DNA from: Bacteroidales bacterium
GTDB taxonomy: Bacteria; Bacteroidota; Bacteroidia; Bacteroidales; UBA932
Length of the DNA stretch: 64,000 nt
NCBI GenBank assembly: GCA_017550525.1
Contig: JAFZOU010000092.1
Location: 17,753 to 81,752 of the forward strand
Direction of reading: 5' to 3'
Shown here: in pieces, positions 8,183-19,674 of the stretch
How positions within the stretch are numbered: position 1 is the stretch's first letter
Layout: the number at the start of each line of letters is the position of its first letter
The notes under the pieces: generated by a model
What the model was told of the DNA's origin: nothing
What the model saw: only the letters and a program-made list of their open reading frames with translations
Database searches by the model: none
Translations under genes and position numbers: made by a program

Positions 8183-11100
8183 TTAGAACTGAATCTGAGT
8201 GCCGATGACGAAGGTCTGGGACAGCGGATAACCTTCACCATTGTAGAAGCCGATACGGGAGACCTTGCGGGGATCAAGCACAGAAGAGGCCTTGAACATG
8301 GCTACGTTGCTCACGTTCAGATAGACGTTGATTCCACGGAGGTGGATCTTGCTCATCCATTTGTCCGGCAGGTTGTAGGAGACATTGATATTGTCTATGC
8401 TCCAGTAGTCTCCCCTTTCCAGATACATGCTGGACTTACGGTAGATGCTTGCACCGCCGCCTTCCCAGTAGTTCACATAAAGCATGGGATAGTAGGAGTT
8501 GTCGCCGGGGCCGGACCAGAACTTGGATTCGTCAAACTTGTAGAGGGCATACTGGTAGAAGTCGGACGAATTGTCCAGACGGCTCAGCTGCTCGTAGAGG
8601 GTGGTATTGAAAATCCAGTGGCCGAACGCGAATGAAGTATTGATCCTGAAGGAGAAGTTCTTGTACTTGAAGCCGGTGGACAGACCGCCTGTGATCTTGG
8701 GTTCTGCAGTCTTTCCTTCGATGACCTTCATGTCGCTTTCGTCGTTGCGGAGATAGTAGTCACCGTCAACATCCGTATAGAGGGAACATCCCGGGAAGAT
8801 ACGTCCCTGGAGATTTCTGGCAAGACCCATATCTACCATATAATAGGTAAGAGCCTCACCGGTAAGGGGATTCACGGGGAGGTCGGAGAAGTTATCAAGC
8901 GCGCCCTGATACTCATGCATATAATACTGGAAGGCAGGGGCGCCCTGGATGAACGCATAGTTTTCGTCGGTGTTGATATAGTCCTTACCGCCGTTACCCA
9001 TCTTTGCTATGACCATGTGGTTGTTGCCAAGGTTGAGGGTCCAGTCCCACTGCACCTTGCTGGTACGGGGGAAGAGGTAGGCCGTGAGGGATGCCTCAAA
9101 ACCGTGTCCCACCATATCCACAAGGTTGGAGGAAATCCTGTTGAAGCCGACGTAGGCAGGAAGCTGTGAAGTATAGACCAGGTTGGAGATATATCTGGAG
9201 TAGATATCGAAAGTCATGTTCAGCCTACGGCCGAAGAGTTCCAGGTCCAGACCGTAGTCCACTTCCTTTGACCAGCTCCAGGTGAGGTCCTTATTCGCGA
9301 TCTTGTCAAAGTCGGAGACCAGGGAAAGGTTACCGCCGTATGTCTTGACATCCATCTTGTTGCTGGATGCCCAGAGCACTCCGGAGCCGAAACCGTTGGG
9401 CGCGACCAGGGAGTTGTACTGAAGCAGGGGGTCGTAGTAGATTTCACCGGAGGTACCGTATGAGACACGCAGCTTACCGAAGTCCAGCCAGGCGCCGGTA
9501 ACCGGCTTCAGCCAGGGCTCTTCACTGAATGCCCACTGAGCCTTCACTGAAGGGAAGTTTGCCCAGCGCGTATTGGCACCGAAACGGGAGGAGCCGTCAC
9601 GGCGGTACACACCTTCAATCTTGTAGCGGTTTCCGGCAAAGCCATAGGAAAGCAGGCCGAATACGGAGAACATCCTGGAGGTCACAATATCGGAATAAGC
9701 AAAGGTGTTCTCCTTGGTGTATCCCTGGATAACCTTCAGGTGATCCGACATACCGGACTGGGCCTCGGCCCTCAGGGTATTCAGGTCATTGATGTTAACC
9801 TCTGTTCCCAGCAGGGCGATTACCGTGTGTTTCTTGTCCTTGCCGAAAGATTTGTTGAAGTTCAGCACTGAGTTCACGTTGTACGTTGTGGTCATGCTGG
9901 CATAGGAGTAGGCGATACTCTTGTTATCCGTACGCGCGATGGAAGGAACGGAATAGTCGCGCTTTCCGAAATCCAGCACCATGGAAACCTGATTGTCCAT
10001 AGTGAGCCATTCGGCAAACTTCAGACGCAGGGTCTCACCCACCGTGAGGTTATGGGAAACGTTCTTGTTGTAGGCGTCACCAAGTTCACCAGACATCTGA
10101 TTCAATTCAGTGGGAGTACGGTAGAACAGGGATGAAGGGAGGTTGGTGGGGCTTGTAGGCATGGCCTTCATCACGTCACCCATACCGCCTTCACGGTCTA
10201 CGTAGGAGTAACGCATCACAACCTCATTGTGAATCCATTTGTTCACATCCGTAACCAGTGACATCGAAAGGTTTGTACGGGAAAGGCCATAACCCACCAG
10301 GACACCGGTCTCGTTGTAATGAGCCAGCGACACGCGGTATGAATTGTTCTCGTTACCTCCTTCCATGGAAAGGTCGTAATTGCCGGTCTGGCCGGTCTGA
10401 TAGAACATGTTCTGGAAGTCGTAGGCGTTGTTGAAGTACGGGTTGTACTTATCCGATAGCACGGAAGGATAGGCAATGGCTTCCACGTAGGTTGCGCCGT
10501 TACCGCTTGTACGCTGGTCGTACCACTCGGCCCCCTGGAAAAGGTTGGTCCAGGTTTTCTTGAGGAGGTCGATCTTGGCATCGCGCTCCTCCTGGCCCAC
10601 ATATACCGGAATCTTGGCCGGCTTGACGGTGAAACCGTGGCTTACACGGGCCGTGATACGGGCTTTTCCGGACGTACCCTTTCTGGTGGTGATGATGACA
10701 ACGCCGTTAGCGCCTCGGGAACCGTAGATAGCCGTTGCTGCGGCATCTTTCAGGATGTCGATGCTCTGGATATCCTGCGGGTTCAGCGATGACAGGAAGT
10801 CGTTATCCGTCACGTTGTATCCGGCGAAATCCTGGAGGGACATAGGGACACCGTCAATGATATAAAGCGGGTTGGATATACCCGTGATATCATTGGCCGA
10901 TGACAGGGAGCTGTTGCCTCGGATAACCAGACCGGTGTTAGAGGCACCGGGGACGCCGCTTCGGGTAACGGTCTGCAGACCTGCGGCCTGACCGGCGAGC
11001 ATGGAGGCCAGGGACACTGACTGGTTGTTTTCCAGAGCCTGCATATCCACGCGCTGGACAGCGGCGGAAATGTTCCTCAGGTTCTCTTTGGTGTAACCCA

Positions 11101-11440
11101 CAACAACCAGCTCATCAAGCATCTGGCTCTCCGTCTTCATCTGGACAACCATGTTGGTTGACGCCGTCTGTTCTACGTCGGCATAACCGAGGCTGGTGAA
11201 CACCAGGGTGGCGCCTCTGGGTACCGTGATACTGAATGTACCATTGTCCTTGGCAACACCGCCGTTGTCCTTGTTCCCCTTGACATAGAATACGGCGGCT
11301 GGAACGGGATCACCGTTCTGGTCGATGACCGTTCCCTTTGCCGTAACCGTCCTCTGGGCATCCACCCTTATGGCCGGAGCCAGAAGGAGTAGGACGGTCC
11401 CAAGGAAGAAGGTTCCGATTCTTTGGAGTTTAGTTGACAT
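8183..11440 (-). CDS. SusC-family TonB-dependent outer-membrane transporter (region A)
   Basis: The start at 11440 (MSTKLQRIGTFF...) gives a normal signal peptide ending in VDAQ. The longer frame from 11557 would overlap the upstream gene. Domains in order: signal to about 29; carboxypeptidase-regulatory-like domain at about 32-115 (TVTAKGTVIDQNGDPVPAAVF); plug at about 125-255 with IRGNSSL, PLYIIDGVP and AYGSRGANGVV-type motifs (ATAIYGSRGANGVVIITTRKG split over the plug end); then the beta-barrel, ending in aromatic Phe (TQIQF), the usual barrel-assembly signal. The TonB-box-like region MLDELVVVGYT precedes the plug. It imports the glycan fragments bound by the SusD partner. It lies 16 bp after the HSFAHRTE gene. 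Confidence 0.95.
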   Translation of the reverse strand: MSTKLQRIGTFFLGTVLLLLAPAIRVDAQRTVTAKGTVIDQNGDPVPAAVFYVKGNKDNGGVAKDNGTFSITVPRGATLVFTSLGYADVEQTASTNMVVQMKTESQMLDELVVVGYTKENLRNISAAVQRVDMQALENNQSVSLASMLAGQAAGLQTVTRSGVPGASNTGLVIRGNSSLSSANDITGISNPLYIIDGVPMSLQDFAGYNVTDNDFLSSLNPQDIQSIDILKDAAATAIYGSRGANGVVIITTRKGTSGKARITARVSHGFTVKPAKIPVYVGQEERDAKIDLLKKTWTNLFQGAEWYDQRTSGNGATYVEAIAYPSVLSDKYNPYFNNAYDFQNMFYQTGQTGNYDLSMEGGNENNSYRVSLAHYNETGVLVGYGLSRTNLSMSLVTDVNKWIHNEVVMRYSYVDREGGMGDVMKAMPTSPTNLPSSLFYRTPTELNQMSGELGDAYNKNVSHNLTVGETLRLKFAEWLTMDNQVSMVLDFGKRDYSVPSIARTDNKSIAYSYASMTTTYNVNSVLNFNKSFGKDKKHTVIALLGTEVNINDLNTLRAEAQSGMSDHLKVIQGYTKENTFAYSDIVTSRMFSVFGLLSYGFAGNRYKIEGVYRRDGSSRFGANTRWANFPSVKAQWAFSEEPWLKPVTGAWLDFGKLRVSYGTSGEIYYDPLLQYNSLVAPNGFGSGVLWASSNKMDVKTYGGNLSLVSDFDKIANKDLTWSWSKEVDYGLDLELFGRRLNMTFDIYSRYISNLVYTSQLPAYVGFNRISSNLVDMVGHGFEASLTAYLFPRTSKVQWDWTLNLGNNHMVIAKMGNGGKDYINTDENYAFIQGAPAFQYYMHEYQGALDNFSDLPVNPLTGEALTYYMVDMGLARNLQGRIFPGCSLYTDVDGDYYLRNDESDMKVIEGKTAEPKITGGLSTGFKYKNFSFRINTSFAFGHWIFNTTLYEQLSRLDNSSDFYQYALYKFDESKFWSGPGDNSYYPMLYVNYWEGGGASIYRKSSMYLERGDYWSIDNINVSYNLPDKWMSKIHLRGINVYLNVSNVAMFKASSVLDPRKVSRIGFYNGEGYPLSQTFVIGTQIQF

Positions 11441-11456
11441 AGTGTTATTAAATGGT

Positions 11457-12998
11457 TTATAATAATTCTCTCTGGAGACGCTGTTCATACTCCACGGCCC
11501 CGTAATAATCAAAGAGGTAATACCACCAATTGTTAAGATGGAGGTCGTTGGGGTCATGGGTATTGATACCCTTGAAGTGCGGGATATGTTTGTAGAACCA
11601 TTTCATATACCCATACTGGGTACTGTTCCACTCGGTGCAGTTCACCCTGCGTGCATTTTCAGGGTTATCCTCAATATAAGGGTAGTTATCCCACTCGTCG
11701 GCGTAAGTATAGATGTATGAATACTCATAGTATCCGTAGTTTACGTCCGTATTGCAGGGAGAGTGACAGGTGCCGATATGGGCATACCCCTTGTCGCTTA
11801 CCTTTTCATAGGCGGTGCCGTGGGAGAAGAACTTGTCAAAGGCACGGAGGTCCTTCTTCAGGCCGGAGAAATGGGAATCGTTGGGGAACCAGTGGAAGTT
11901 CTCGTTGTAATACAGGTGGCTCATGATGGACTCCGTCCTATGAGCGAAGCTGTGGAGGGCAAGGTCTACGGTGCGCTCATAGTTGCAGAACATCACGCAC
12001 ACCAGTTTCTTGTTATGGGCGTGATAGCGGTCCTGGCCATAATCAATGGGACCGCTGTTGCACCAGAAGCCTCCCTGGCCCATGAGGCGGGACTCGTTCA
12101 TCCTGCAGGAAGGATGGTTGTAGATCCAGACCTCGTTCACTTCCCCGGCATCTATCATTTCAGATATGCCGAAATGATCCAGCACACCGGGATAGTCGTA
12201 CTCCAGTCCCACTCCGTCAATGTTCTTATGGTCCTTGATGAAGTCGTTGCAGATTTCAACAGGGGTGACATACCTTCTCTCTGAGGTTTCTGTCTCACCT
12301 TCAGAATAATATGAGAACAGGCGGTCGTTTAGTGAGAACTCGTGTACTATCTGGATGTCCACTGCGCCGTGGGAGACCTCCTCGAAGTCACGGGCATATT
12401 CAAGCATCTGGGCATGAGGGTCGTTGTAGGAGAAGATCTCATGGATGCGCTTGCCGTTCCAGGGGTCCGAGGCATTACTTATGTTGGTGTAATATGGATC
12501 TTCATAGATCACTGCCACCTTTACCACCAGCGGATCCTCAACGGGCCCCCAGTCAGGTTTTTCTTCGGCCAGACGGGTAACGGTGAGCTTACGGGTAAAA
12601 GTGGTATACTCCGTATGTGCCACCTCCTTGTAGGGAAGCACGCTCCACCATATATCGGCCGTGGACTCAGATGCTATTCCAAGCTCCTGAAGATAACCGT
12701 CCAGGGTCCTTCCGTCCAGATCCTGAGATGTTTTCCTTATACTCACGGTATAAGGGCTGGACAGATCCTGGCTCTTACTGAACAGGAGTTTGTAGTTGGT
12801 CTGGCCGGGGACGGCCTGCCATGAGAAGGTATAGGTCTTGTCCGCCTCCAGTGCCCATACAGTGGAGTTTTCCGGTTTCTGAAGATCCAGGCTGTAGGTC
12901 TTGGTCTCTTCCTCAACTTCCTCTTCTACGTTGATCTGGGGGCCTGCACAGGCAAGCACCGCAAGAGGGATCAAAGTGTATGCAAGAATTCTTTTCAT
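11457..12998 (-). CDS. Lipoprotein of unknown function, SusE-like N-terminus and HSFAHRTE domain (copy 2)
   Basis: I do not recognise a named function. The signal ends in VLAC (Cys17), then a Glu-rich linker. Residues about 35-145 look like a SusE/SusF-type Ig-like binding module (YTFSWQAVPGQTNYKLLFS). Residues about 155-513 form a domain shared with the next gene: VAVIYEDPYY, GKRIHEI, EVWIYNHPSCRMNESR, GGFWCNS, NKKLVCVMFCNYERTVDLALHSFAHRTESIM (in overlapping pieces), YAHIGTCHSPCNTD and NNWWYYLFDYYGA. His349, His353 and Glu356 form an H-x3-H-R-x-E arrangement that could bind a metal, though it is not the standard HExxH. Several Cys and His are also shared with the paralogue. It is probably a surface hydrolase or binding protein. 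It lies directly upstream of susC. Confidence 0.6.
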   Translation of the reverse strand: MKRILAYTLIPLAVLACAGPQINVEEEVEEETKTYSLDLQKPENSTVWALEADKTYTFSWQAVPGQTNYKLLFSKSQDLSSPYTVSIRKTSQDLDGRTLDGYLQELGIASESTADIWWSVLPYKEVAHTEYTTFTRKLTVTRLAEEKPDWGPVEDPLVVKVAVIYEDPYYTNISNASDPWNGKRIHEIFSYNDPHAQMLEYARDFEEVSHGAVDIQIVHEFSLNDRLFSYYSEGETETSERRYVTPVEICNDFIKDHKNIDGVGLEYDYPGVLDHFGISEMIDAGEVNEVWIYNHPSCRMNESRLMGQGGFWCNSGPIDYGQDRYHAHNKKLVCVMFCNYERTVDLALHSFAHRTESIMSHLYYNENFHWFPNDSHFSGLKKDLRAFDKFFSHGTAYEKVSDKGYAHIGTCHSPCNTDVNYGYYEYSYIYTYADEWDNYPYIEDNPENARRVNCTEWNSTQYGYMKWFYKHIPHFKGINTHDPNDLHLNNWWYYLFDYYGAVEYEQRLQRELL

Positions 12999-13008
12999 AG
13001 ACTCTGTA

Positions 13009-14652
13009 TTACTTTCCTATTTCTGCTCTCAGCTGCGCCTCAAGGTCCAGCGCGCCGTAGTAATCAAAAAGATAGTGCCACCAGTTATTCAGGTGAAGAT
13101 CCCCTTCATCATAGGTGTTGATGCCCTTGAAGTGGGGGACATGGCTGTAGAACCACTTCATATAGCCGTATTGGTAGCCTTTGGGGTGCTGCCATTCCGC
13201 GCAGGTGACCTTGCGGGCATCGGCCTTTATACCGTGGACGTAGGGGTAATTGTCCCATTCGTCGGCAAAGGAATAGATGGAGGCTGTGTCCTCGTACCCG
13301 TAGTTCATGTCAGTGTTGCAGGGAGAATGGCAGCAACCGATGTGGGCATATCCCTTCTCCCCTACCTTTTCATATGCGCTTCCATGGGAGAAGAACATAT
13401 CAAACTTGTTGAGGTCCCGCGTAGTTCCATTGAACCAGTCACGCTCAAACACATATGTAAACACACCGTACTTATTGTAGTCACGCCATGACTTGGTCTT
13501 GGTGTTGTAATTCTGATAGTACAGCTGGCTCATTATGGACTCCGTCCTGTGGGCAAAGCTGTGGAGGGCAAGGTCCACGGTGCGTTCATAGTTGCAGAAC
13601 ATCACGCACACCAGTTTCTTGTTGTGGGCGTAGTTCTTTCCAACGCCATAGTCTATGGGCATGGAATTGCACCAGAACCCTCCCTTTCCCATGAAGCGGG
13701 ACTCGTTCATCTTACAGGCGGGATGGTTGTACACCCAAACCTCGTTGATGGTGCCTGCCTCTACTTTGGCAGAAAGGTCAAAGGCATCCATCATGGCCAC
13801 GTAGTCGTACTCCAGGGTTTTTCCGTCAATATCAATGTGAGCCTTTCCGCTATTGGGATCTGGGTCCAGGTAGCGCTTGTAGAGCAGCACGGGAGTCATG
13901 TATTCCCGGTTGGAGGAACTTGCTGTAGAGGCGGTGTAGCAGAACATCTGTTCAGAATCATGCTCCTCCACTATCTCTATATCCACTGCGCCGTGAGAGA
14001 TTTCCTCAAAGGCCGCAGCATACTCCTGCATCTGGGCCCATGGATTGTTCCAGTGCTCAATCTCATGGATACGCTTTCCGTTGCGGGGGTCTGAAGGATT
14101 GGAGGGATCGTTGTATACAGGGTCCTCGTAGACTACGGCAACCTTAACCTTTACAGGGTCCGTCACAGGCTCGGAAACTCCGTCTTCCTTGAGGGTGGTA
14201 ACCCTCAGACGGCGCACTTTTGGAGTATAAGCCGTCCCTTCCGTCCAGGGAGCAACGCTCCACCAGACATCGGTTGTCTGCGCAGAGCCAAGGCCGATTT
14301 CCTTAAAGGCCTTGTCAAGGTCACGCCAGCTCACGGAGGCCTCCGTGCCGTTGACAACTATGGAAGACACCTTTGCCATATCGGCAGTACTGCTGAAATT
14401 CAGACGGTAGAAATTCTGGCCCTCAAGAGGCTTCCACTCAAAGGCATAGTCCTCATTGTACCATAATTCCAAAGAAAAGCCGTCTGCGGGAGCCACCAGG
14501 GCTATTTCCGGCCCGGTTACATCTGTACCTGGACCCGGCGTCTGATCCTCGGGGGTCTTATCCTCCGGCTTTACCGCTTCTGTTGGCGTGCATGACCCGT
14601 TCATGAGGAAAGGGCATGCAAGAATGAGGAGTATGAGTATTCTTCTTTTCAT
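13009..14652 (-). CDS. Lipoprotein of unknown function, SusE-like N-terminus and HSFAHRTE domain (copy 1)
   Basis: A paralogue of the gene at 11457-12998, 10 bp upstream of it in the same operon. The signal ends in NGSC (Cys21), followed by a Pro/Glu/Thr-rich linker and an Ig-like module at about 55-160 (YAFEWKPLEGQNFYRLNF). The large shared domain follows: VAVVYEDPVY, GKRIHEIEHW, EVWVYNHPACKMNESR, GGFWCNSMPIDYG, NYERTVDLALHSFAHRTESI, YAHIGCCHSPCNTD, NNWWHYLFDYYGA. The candidate metal-binding residues are His364, His368 and Glu371. The strict conservation of this motif between two otherwise drifting copies suggests a catalytic or metal site. The two copies differ most around the motif's downstream loop, which could reflect different substrates. 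No known enzyme family is claimed. Confidence 0.6.
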   Translation of the reverse strand: MKRRILILLILACPFLMNGSCTPTEAVKPEDKTPEDQTPGPGTDVTGPEIALVAPADGFSLELWYNEDYAFEWKPLEGQNFYRLNFSSTADMAKVSSIVVNGTEASVSWRDLDKAFKEIGLGSAQTTDVWWSVAPWTEGTAYTPKVRRLRVTTLKEDGVSEPVTDPVKVKVAVVYEDPVYNDPSNPSDPRNGKRIHEIEHWNNPWAQMQEYAAAFEEISHGAVDIEIVEEHDSEQMFCYTASTASSSNREYMTPVLLYKRYLDPDPNSGKAHIDIDGKTLEYDYVAMMDAFDLSAKVEAGTINEVWVYNHPACKMNESRFMGKGGFWCNSMPIDYGVGKNYAHNKKLVCVMFCNYERTVDLALHSFAHRTESIMSQLYYQNYNTKTKSWRDYNKYGVFTYVFERDWFNGTTRDLNKFDMFFSHGSAYEKVGEKGYAHIGCCHSPCNTDMNYGYEDTASIYSFADEWDNYPYVHGIKADARKVTCAEWQHPKGYQYGYMKWFYSHVPHFKGINTYDEGDLHLNNWWHYLFDYYGALDLEAQLRAEIGK

Positions 14653-14658
14653 CTTCTT

Positions 14659-16667
<2,009 letters not shown>

Positions 16668-16671
<4 letters not shown>

Positions 16672-19565
16672 TTGTTTATTACCAGTTTAGTGTTATTGTA
16701 CAAAGTCAGTATCTGTGTCTTTCCGGCATAAGTGAACGTCAGTTCCTTGGGTTTGCCGGTAGAGGTGAAGTCAAAGGTGAGGGTATCGCCCTCTGCAGTC
16801 ATGTCAAAACCAATCAGATCCTGGCCCATACGGAGACCCCGGACCTTGAGGCTGTCCCAGTCCTGAGGCAGCTGCGGGGCAAGCGTGCATGTGCCGTCAA
16901 CGGCGTTGCAGGTCCAGCCAAGCATTCCGCGGATCACGGGGCCTGTCACACCTGTTTCGGACCAGCACTGGAATGCCGTGATACCTCCGCTTCTATAGGC
17001 GTTCCCCCTTAGGACTTCCGGAACGCGCCCGTGAGTGGAGCCGCTGTAGCACCTGAGGTTACCCATAAGATGGTAATAGGCTGCATCCTTGAATCCGGTG
17101 CAGTATTCGGCCAAAGCCACCGAGCCTGTGAGAAGCGGCCAGATGTTGCTCTCGTCATAGGGACCCACATTCTCTTCGTCGCGGGGGTCTCCCGTCTGAC
17201 GGACGCCCCAGGGCTGGGTGAAATTCTCTCCGGAATACCACTGCACCGTACTGGCAGCCTTAGTGGGGTCTGTCACGCCAAGCCAGATGGGGAATGACTC
17301 CAGGGCAAGGAGGGAAGTGGTGAAAGAGCCGTCATTATATATACCATAATTATAATAGCCCTTTGGATTCCAATAGCGGTCCAGTTCCTTGGTCACAACC
17401 CTTGATTCCTCTGCCCAGGCCTTGGATTTTTCCTCCTCCCCGTAAATAGCGGCAAGCCAGGCGGCGTCCGAAAGCGCCCTGGCCCAGATACCGCAAAGGT
17501 AGAATTCCGTATTATCGGCAAAATAATCCCCTCCTTCCAGCCAGCCGTGCCCCACGTGACGGATCTCTATGAAGTGGTCTCCGTCAGTGTCCGTGGAGAA
17601 GCAGAAGTCCATGGCCTTATAGACGTTGGGCATGTGCTCATTCACAAAACGGGTGTCTCCTGTAGCCCTCAGGTAATCGGCCATCAGAATAACGTAGAGA
17701 GGTGTGGCATCAGATGCGTCAAAATGGTCGGAGCCGCTGGTGGTGAGTTCATGGAAGATGGGGCCGTCCTCTCCCTGGAAGTCTGAGAGCACCTCCAAGG
17801 TGGACCTGACTGCATTGAAATCACCCATTCCAAGGTATGCAAAACCGGCAATTTCAGAGTCACGTCCAAAATACCAGGCGTAACCAGGACGGCCGCTCAC
17901 GCGGTGGCCGCCTCCCCATCCGCGAAGTGAAGAGGCATATCCGGCCATAAGGGCGGAACCAATTCCCGGGGTCTCTGCGATGAACTGGCCGGCCGATACA
18001 GTTGCCCAGCGGTAACCCTCGTTGAATTCGGGATCCGGGGATACCACACTTACCGTGTTTTCAAGGTACTTCTGCCAGTAATCAGTGTTGTTCCCGTATA
18101 CGACGCGGGGGTCTTTCATGGCCTTCTTATATGCCTGCAGTGCTGGCTTCATGCCTTCGCTGCCTGCTGCCATTACGATATCGCAGGCCTGATGGCCGGA
18201 GGCATCCAGAGATATGGATGCATTTAACTGAAGCAGCTGCCCCGCGCGGCCCTCCGTGAGGACTTTCCCGGGAAGGTTGGCGCCAAGAAGCGAAACGAAC
18301 TCCCCGTCGCCCGCGGTAATAGCATATAGTCCGGCATTCTCAGACCATCCGCCAAGGATGGATCCCAGGGCATCGGAATCATACGGCCACATGAAGCGCA
18401 TGTTGGAGGAGAAGGAGACAACAAGGCTGTCAACATCCCCTTTCCACTGATAGTGCGCCACCACGGCAGGGGATTCGGGGTCCGTGGTAAGAATCTCTGT
18501 CAGGCTTACCGGGCCTGCATTGAAATACCTGGAGATACTTCCCGCCCTCAGAGTCACGCTGACGGGATCCCTCAACGGATAGATACTTCCTCCGGAAGCT
18601 ACTGAGACGCCCAGTTCCTTAAGGGACATGATGGGATGGGTCCAGATTTCCTTGATGCCGCCGCGCTCGTCGCAGACGGTCATACATCTGCGTGACGGGA
18701 CAACTATCTCCTGGGCAGAAGGTGCAAAGACAAGGGAATCTACATCTGAGGCCAGAGCCCAGCGGGCGGGAGAGGCAGAAGATACTCCTGAAACAGGAAT
18801 CTGACTTCCTGTCTGGACCTCTGCGGGTGCATATGTCCAGTATCTTTCAGGACTCTGAGTCTTACCCCCTGTGAGCCAGTTCACCACATTAGCTGTGAAT
18901 CGGCCCAGAATCTTGGTATTGTAGTTGGGACGGCCATAGTAGAGGAAACAGCCTATGGAGAGGAGGTGCCCCTTTCCTATTTTCTGCTCCCAGATAACCT
19001 TGTAATCAGGATGATAGAAAATAAGCTCCCAGAGCGTGGCAACTATACGCGTGCCTTCACGCTGCGGGGCATTGTCCCCGGAATAACCAAGGACCCTGCA
19101 TTTATTGTCCTGATGGCCATGCCACACATAGGCGCCGCCGTGCATGCCATCAAAGAGAGGGTGGCTGCGGTAGGAATGGAAACCCACCTTGCGTCCGAAG
19201 CCGTAGTCTTCCGCTGCCCAGGAATTTTCCTCAACCGGGTTTGGCTCAAGGCCCCAGGCATTACCAAGACGCACGGCATCCATGGACAGAACCACATTCC
19301 CACCTTTTTCAATATAGCGGATAAAGGCAGGACCGGCCGATATTTCATCAGGAGTCAATGCCGTTGTATCCGTACGGTTCCACCATACAAGGTCATAGCT
19401 TTCAAGGGGTGACACGGGTGTGATATCCTCACACACATACCCCCGCTCTTCCAGCATGGAACGTAGGCCTTCATCGGAAGAAATAAGGCCGATTTTGACC
19501 GGAGATGAGCAAGCCACGAGCAGAGCCGTGGCTGCAAGTGTGCTGAATAATGTGCGGCAAAGCAT
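16668..19565 (-). CDS. Lipoprotein with amidotransferase-like N-terminus and six-hairpin glycosidase domain
   Basis: The first gene of the region A operon, 965 residues, signal ending in LVAC (Cys19). Residues about 22-235 resemble a class I glutamine-amidotransferase-like (ThuA/DUF4960-type) fold: KIGLISSDEGL, YDLVWWNRTD, FIRYIEKGGNVVLSMDAV, VWHGHQDNKCR, GKGHLLSIGCF. Residues about 240-450 are beta-rich. Residues about 500-890 form an (alpha/alpha)6 six-hairpin domain, with PGYAWYFGRDSEIAGFAYLGMG and GHGWLEGGDYF motifs like those of amylo-alpha-1,6-glucosidase and related families. A short beta domain closes the protein. It is probably an exo-acting glycosidase. The GH family cannot be fixed without a search. 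Its promoter lies 23-30 bp upstream of the start. Confidence 0.65.
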
Positions 19566-19587
19566 AGCTTATGCGGTTAGTTCAACA

Positions 19588-19595
19588 CAAAGGTA
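19588..19595 (-). promoter_or_regulatory. -7 promoter element of the region A operon
   Basis: On the minus strand TACCTTTG fits the Bacteroides -7 consensus TAnnTTTG and lies 22 bp upstream of the 19565 start codon. No clear -33 TTG stands 19-21 nt further upstream. The place where it would be borders the direct repeats at 19621-19661, which would suit an activator-dependent promoter. Confidence 0.6.
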
Positions 19596-19620
19596 TGAAA
19601 CAGTTTTTCAAGCATAATTC

Positions 19621-19661
19621 ACAATTGTGTCAATTTTTTTAACAATTGTTTCAATTTTCTT
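19621..19661. promoter_or_regulatory. 21-bp-spaced direct repeat, candidate operator
   Basis: Two copies of ACAATTGTkTCAATTTTyTT start at 19621 and 19642, exactly 21 bp or two helical turns apart, and differ at two positions. Each carries the palindrome ACAATTGT. Direct repeats on one face of the helix are the usual target shape of AraC-type regulators. The pair sits upstream of the minus-strand -7 element and overlaps the promoter of the AraC-type regulator gene on the plus strand. This layout would allow activation of the operon and autorepression. Confidence 0.6.
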
Positions 19662-19668
19662 ATCTTTG
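19661..19668 (+). promoter_or_regulatory. -7 promoter element of the AraC-type regulator
   Basis: TATCTTTG ends only 6 bp before the ATG at 19675, so the transcript should be leaderless or nearly so. This also rules out the upstream in-frame ATG at 19627, which would lie before the promoter. The second copy of the direct repeat ends at the first base of this element. Confidence 0.65.
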
Positions 19669-19674
19669 CCAAAA

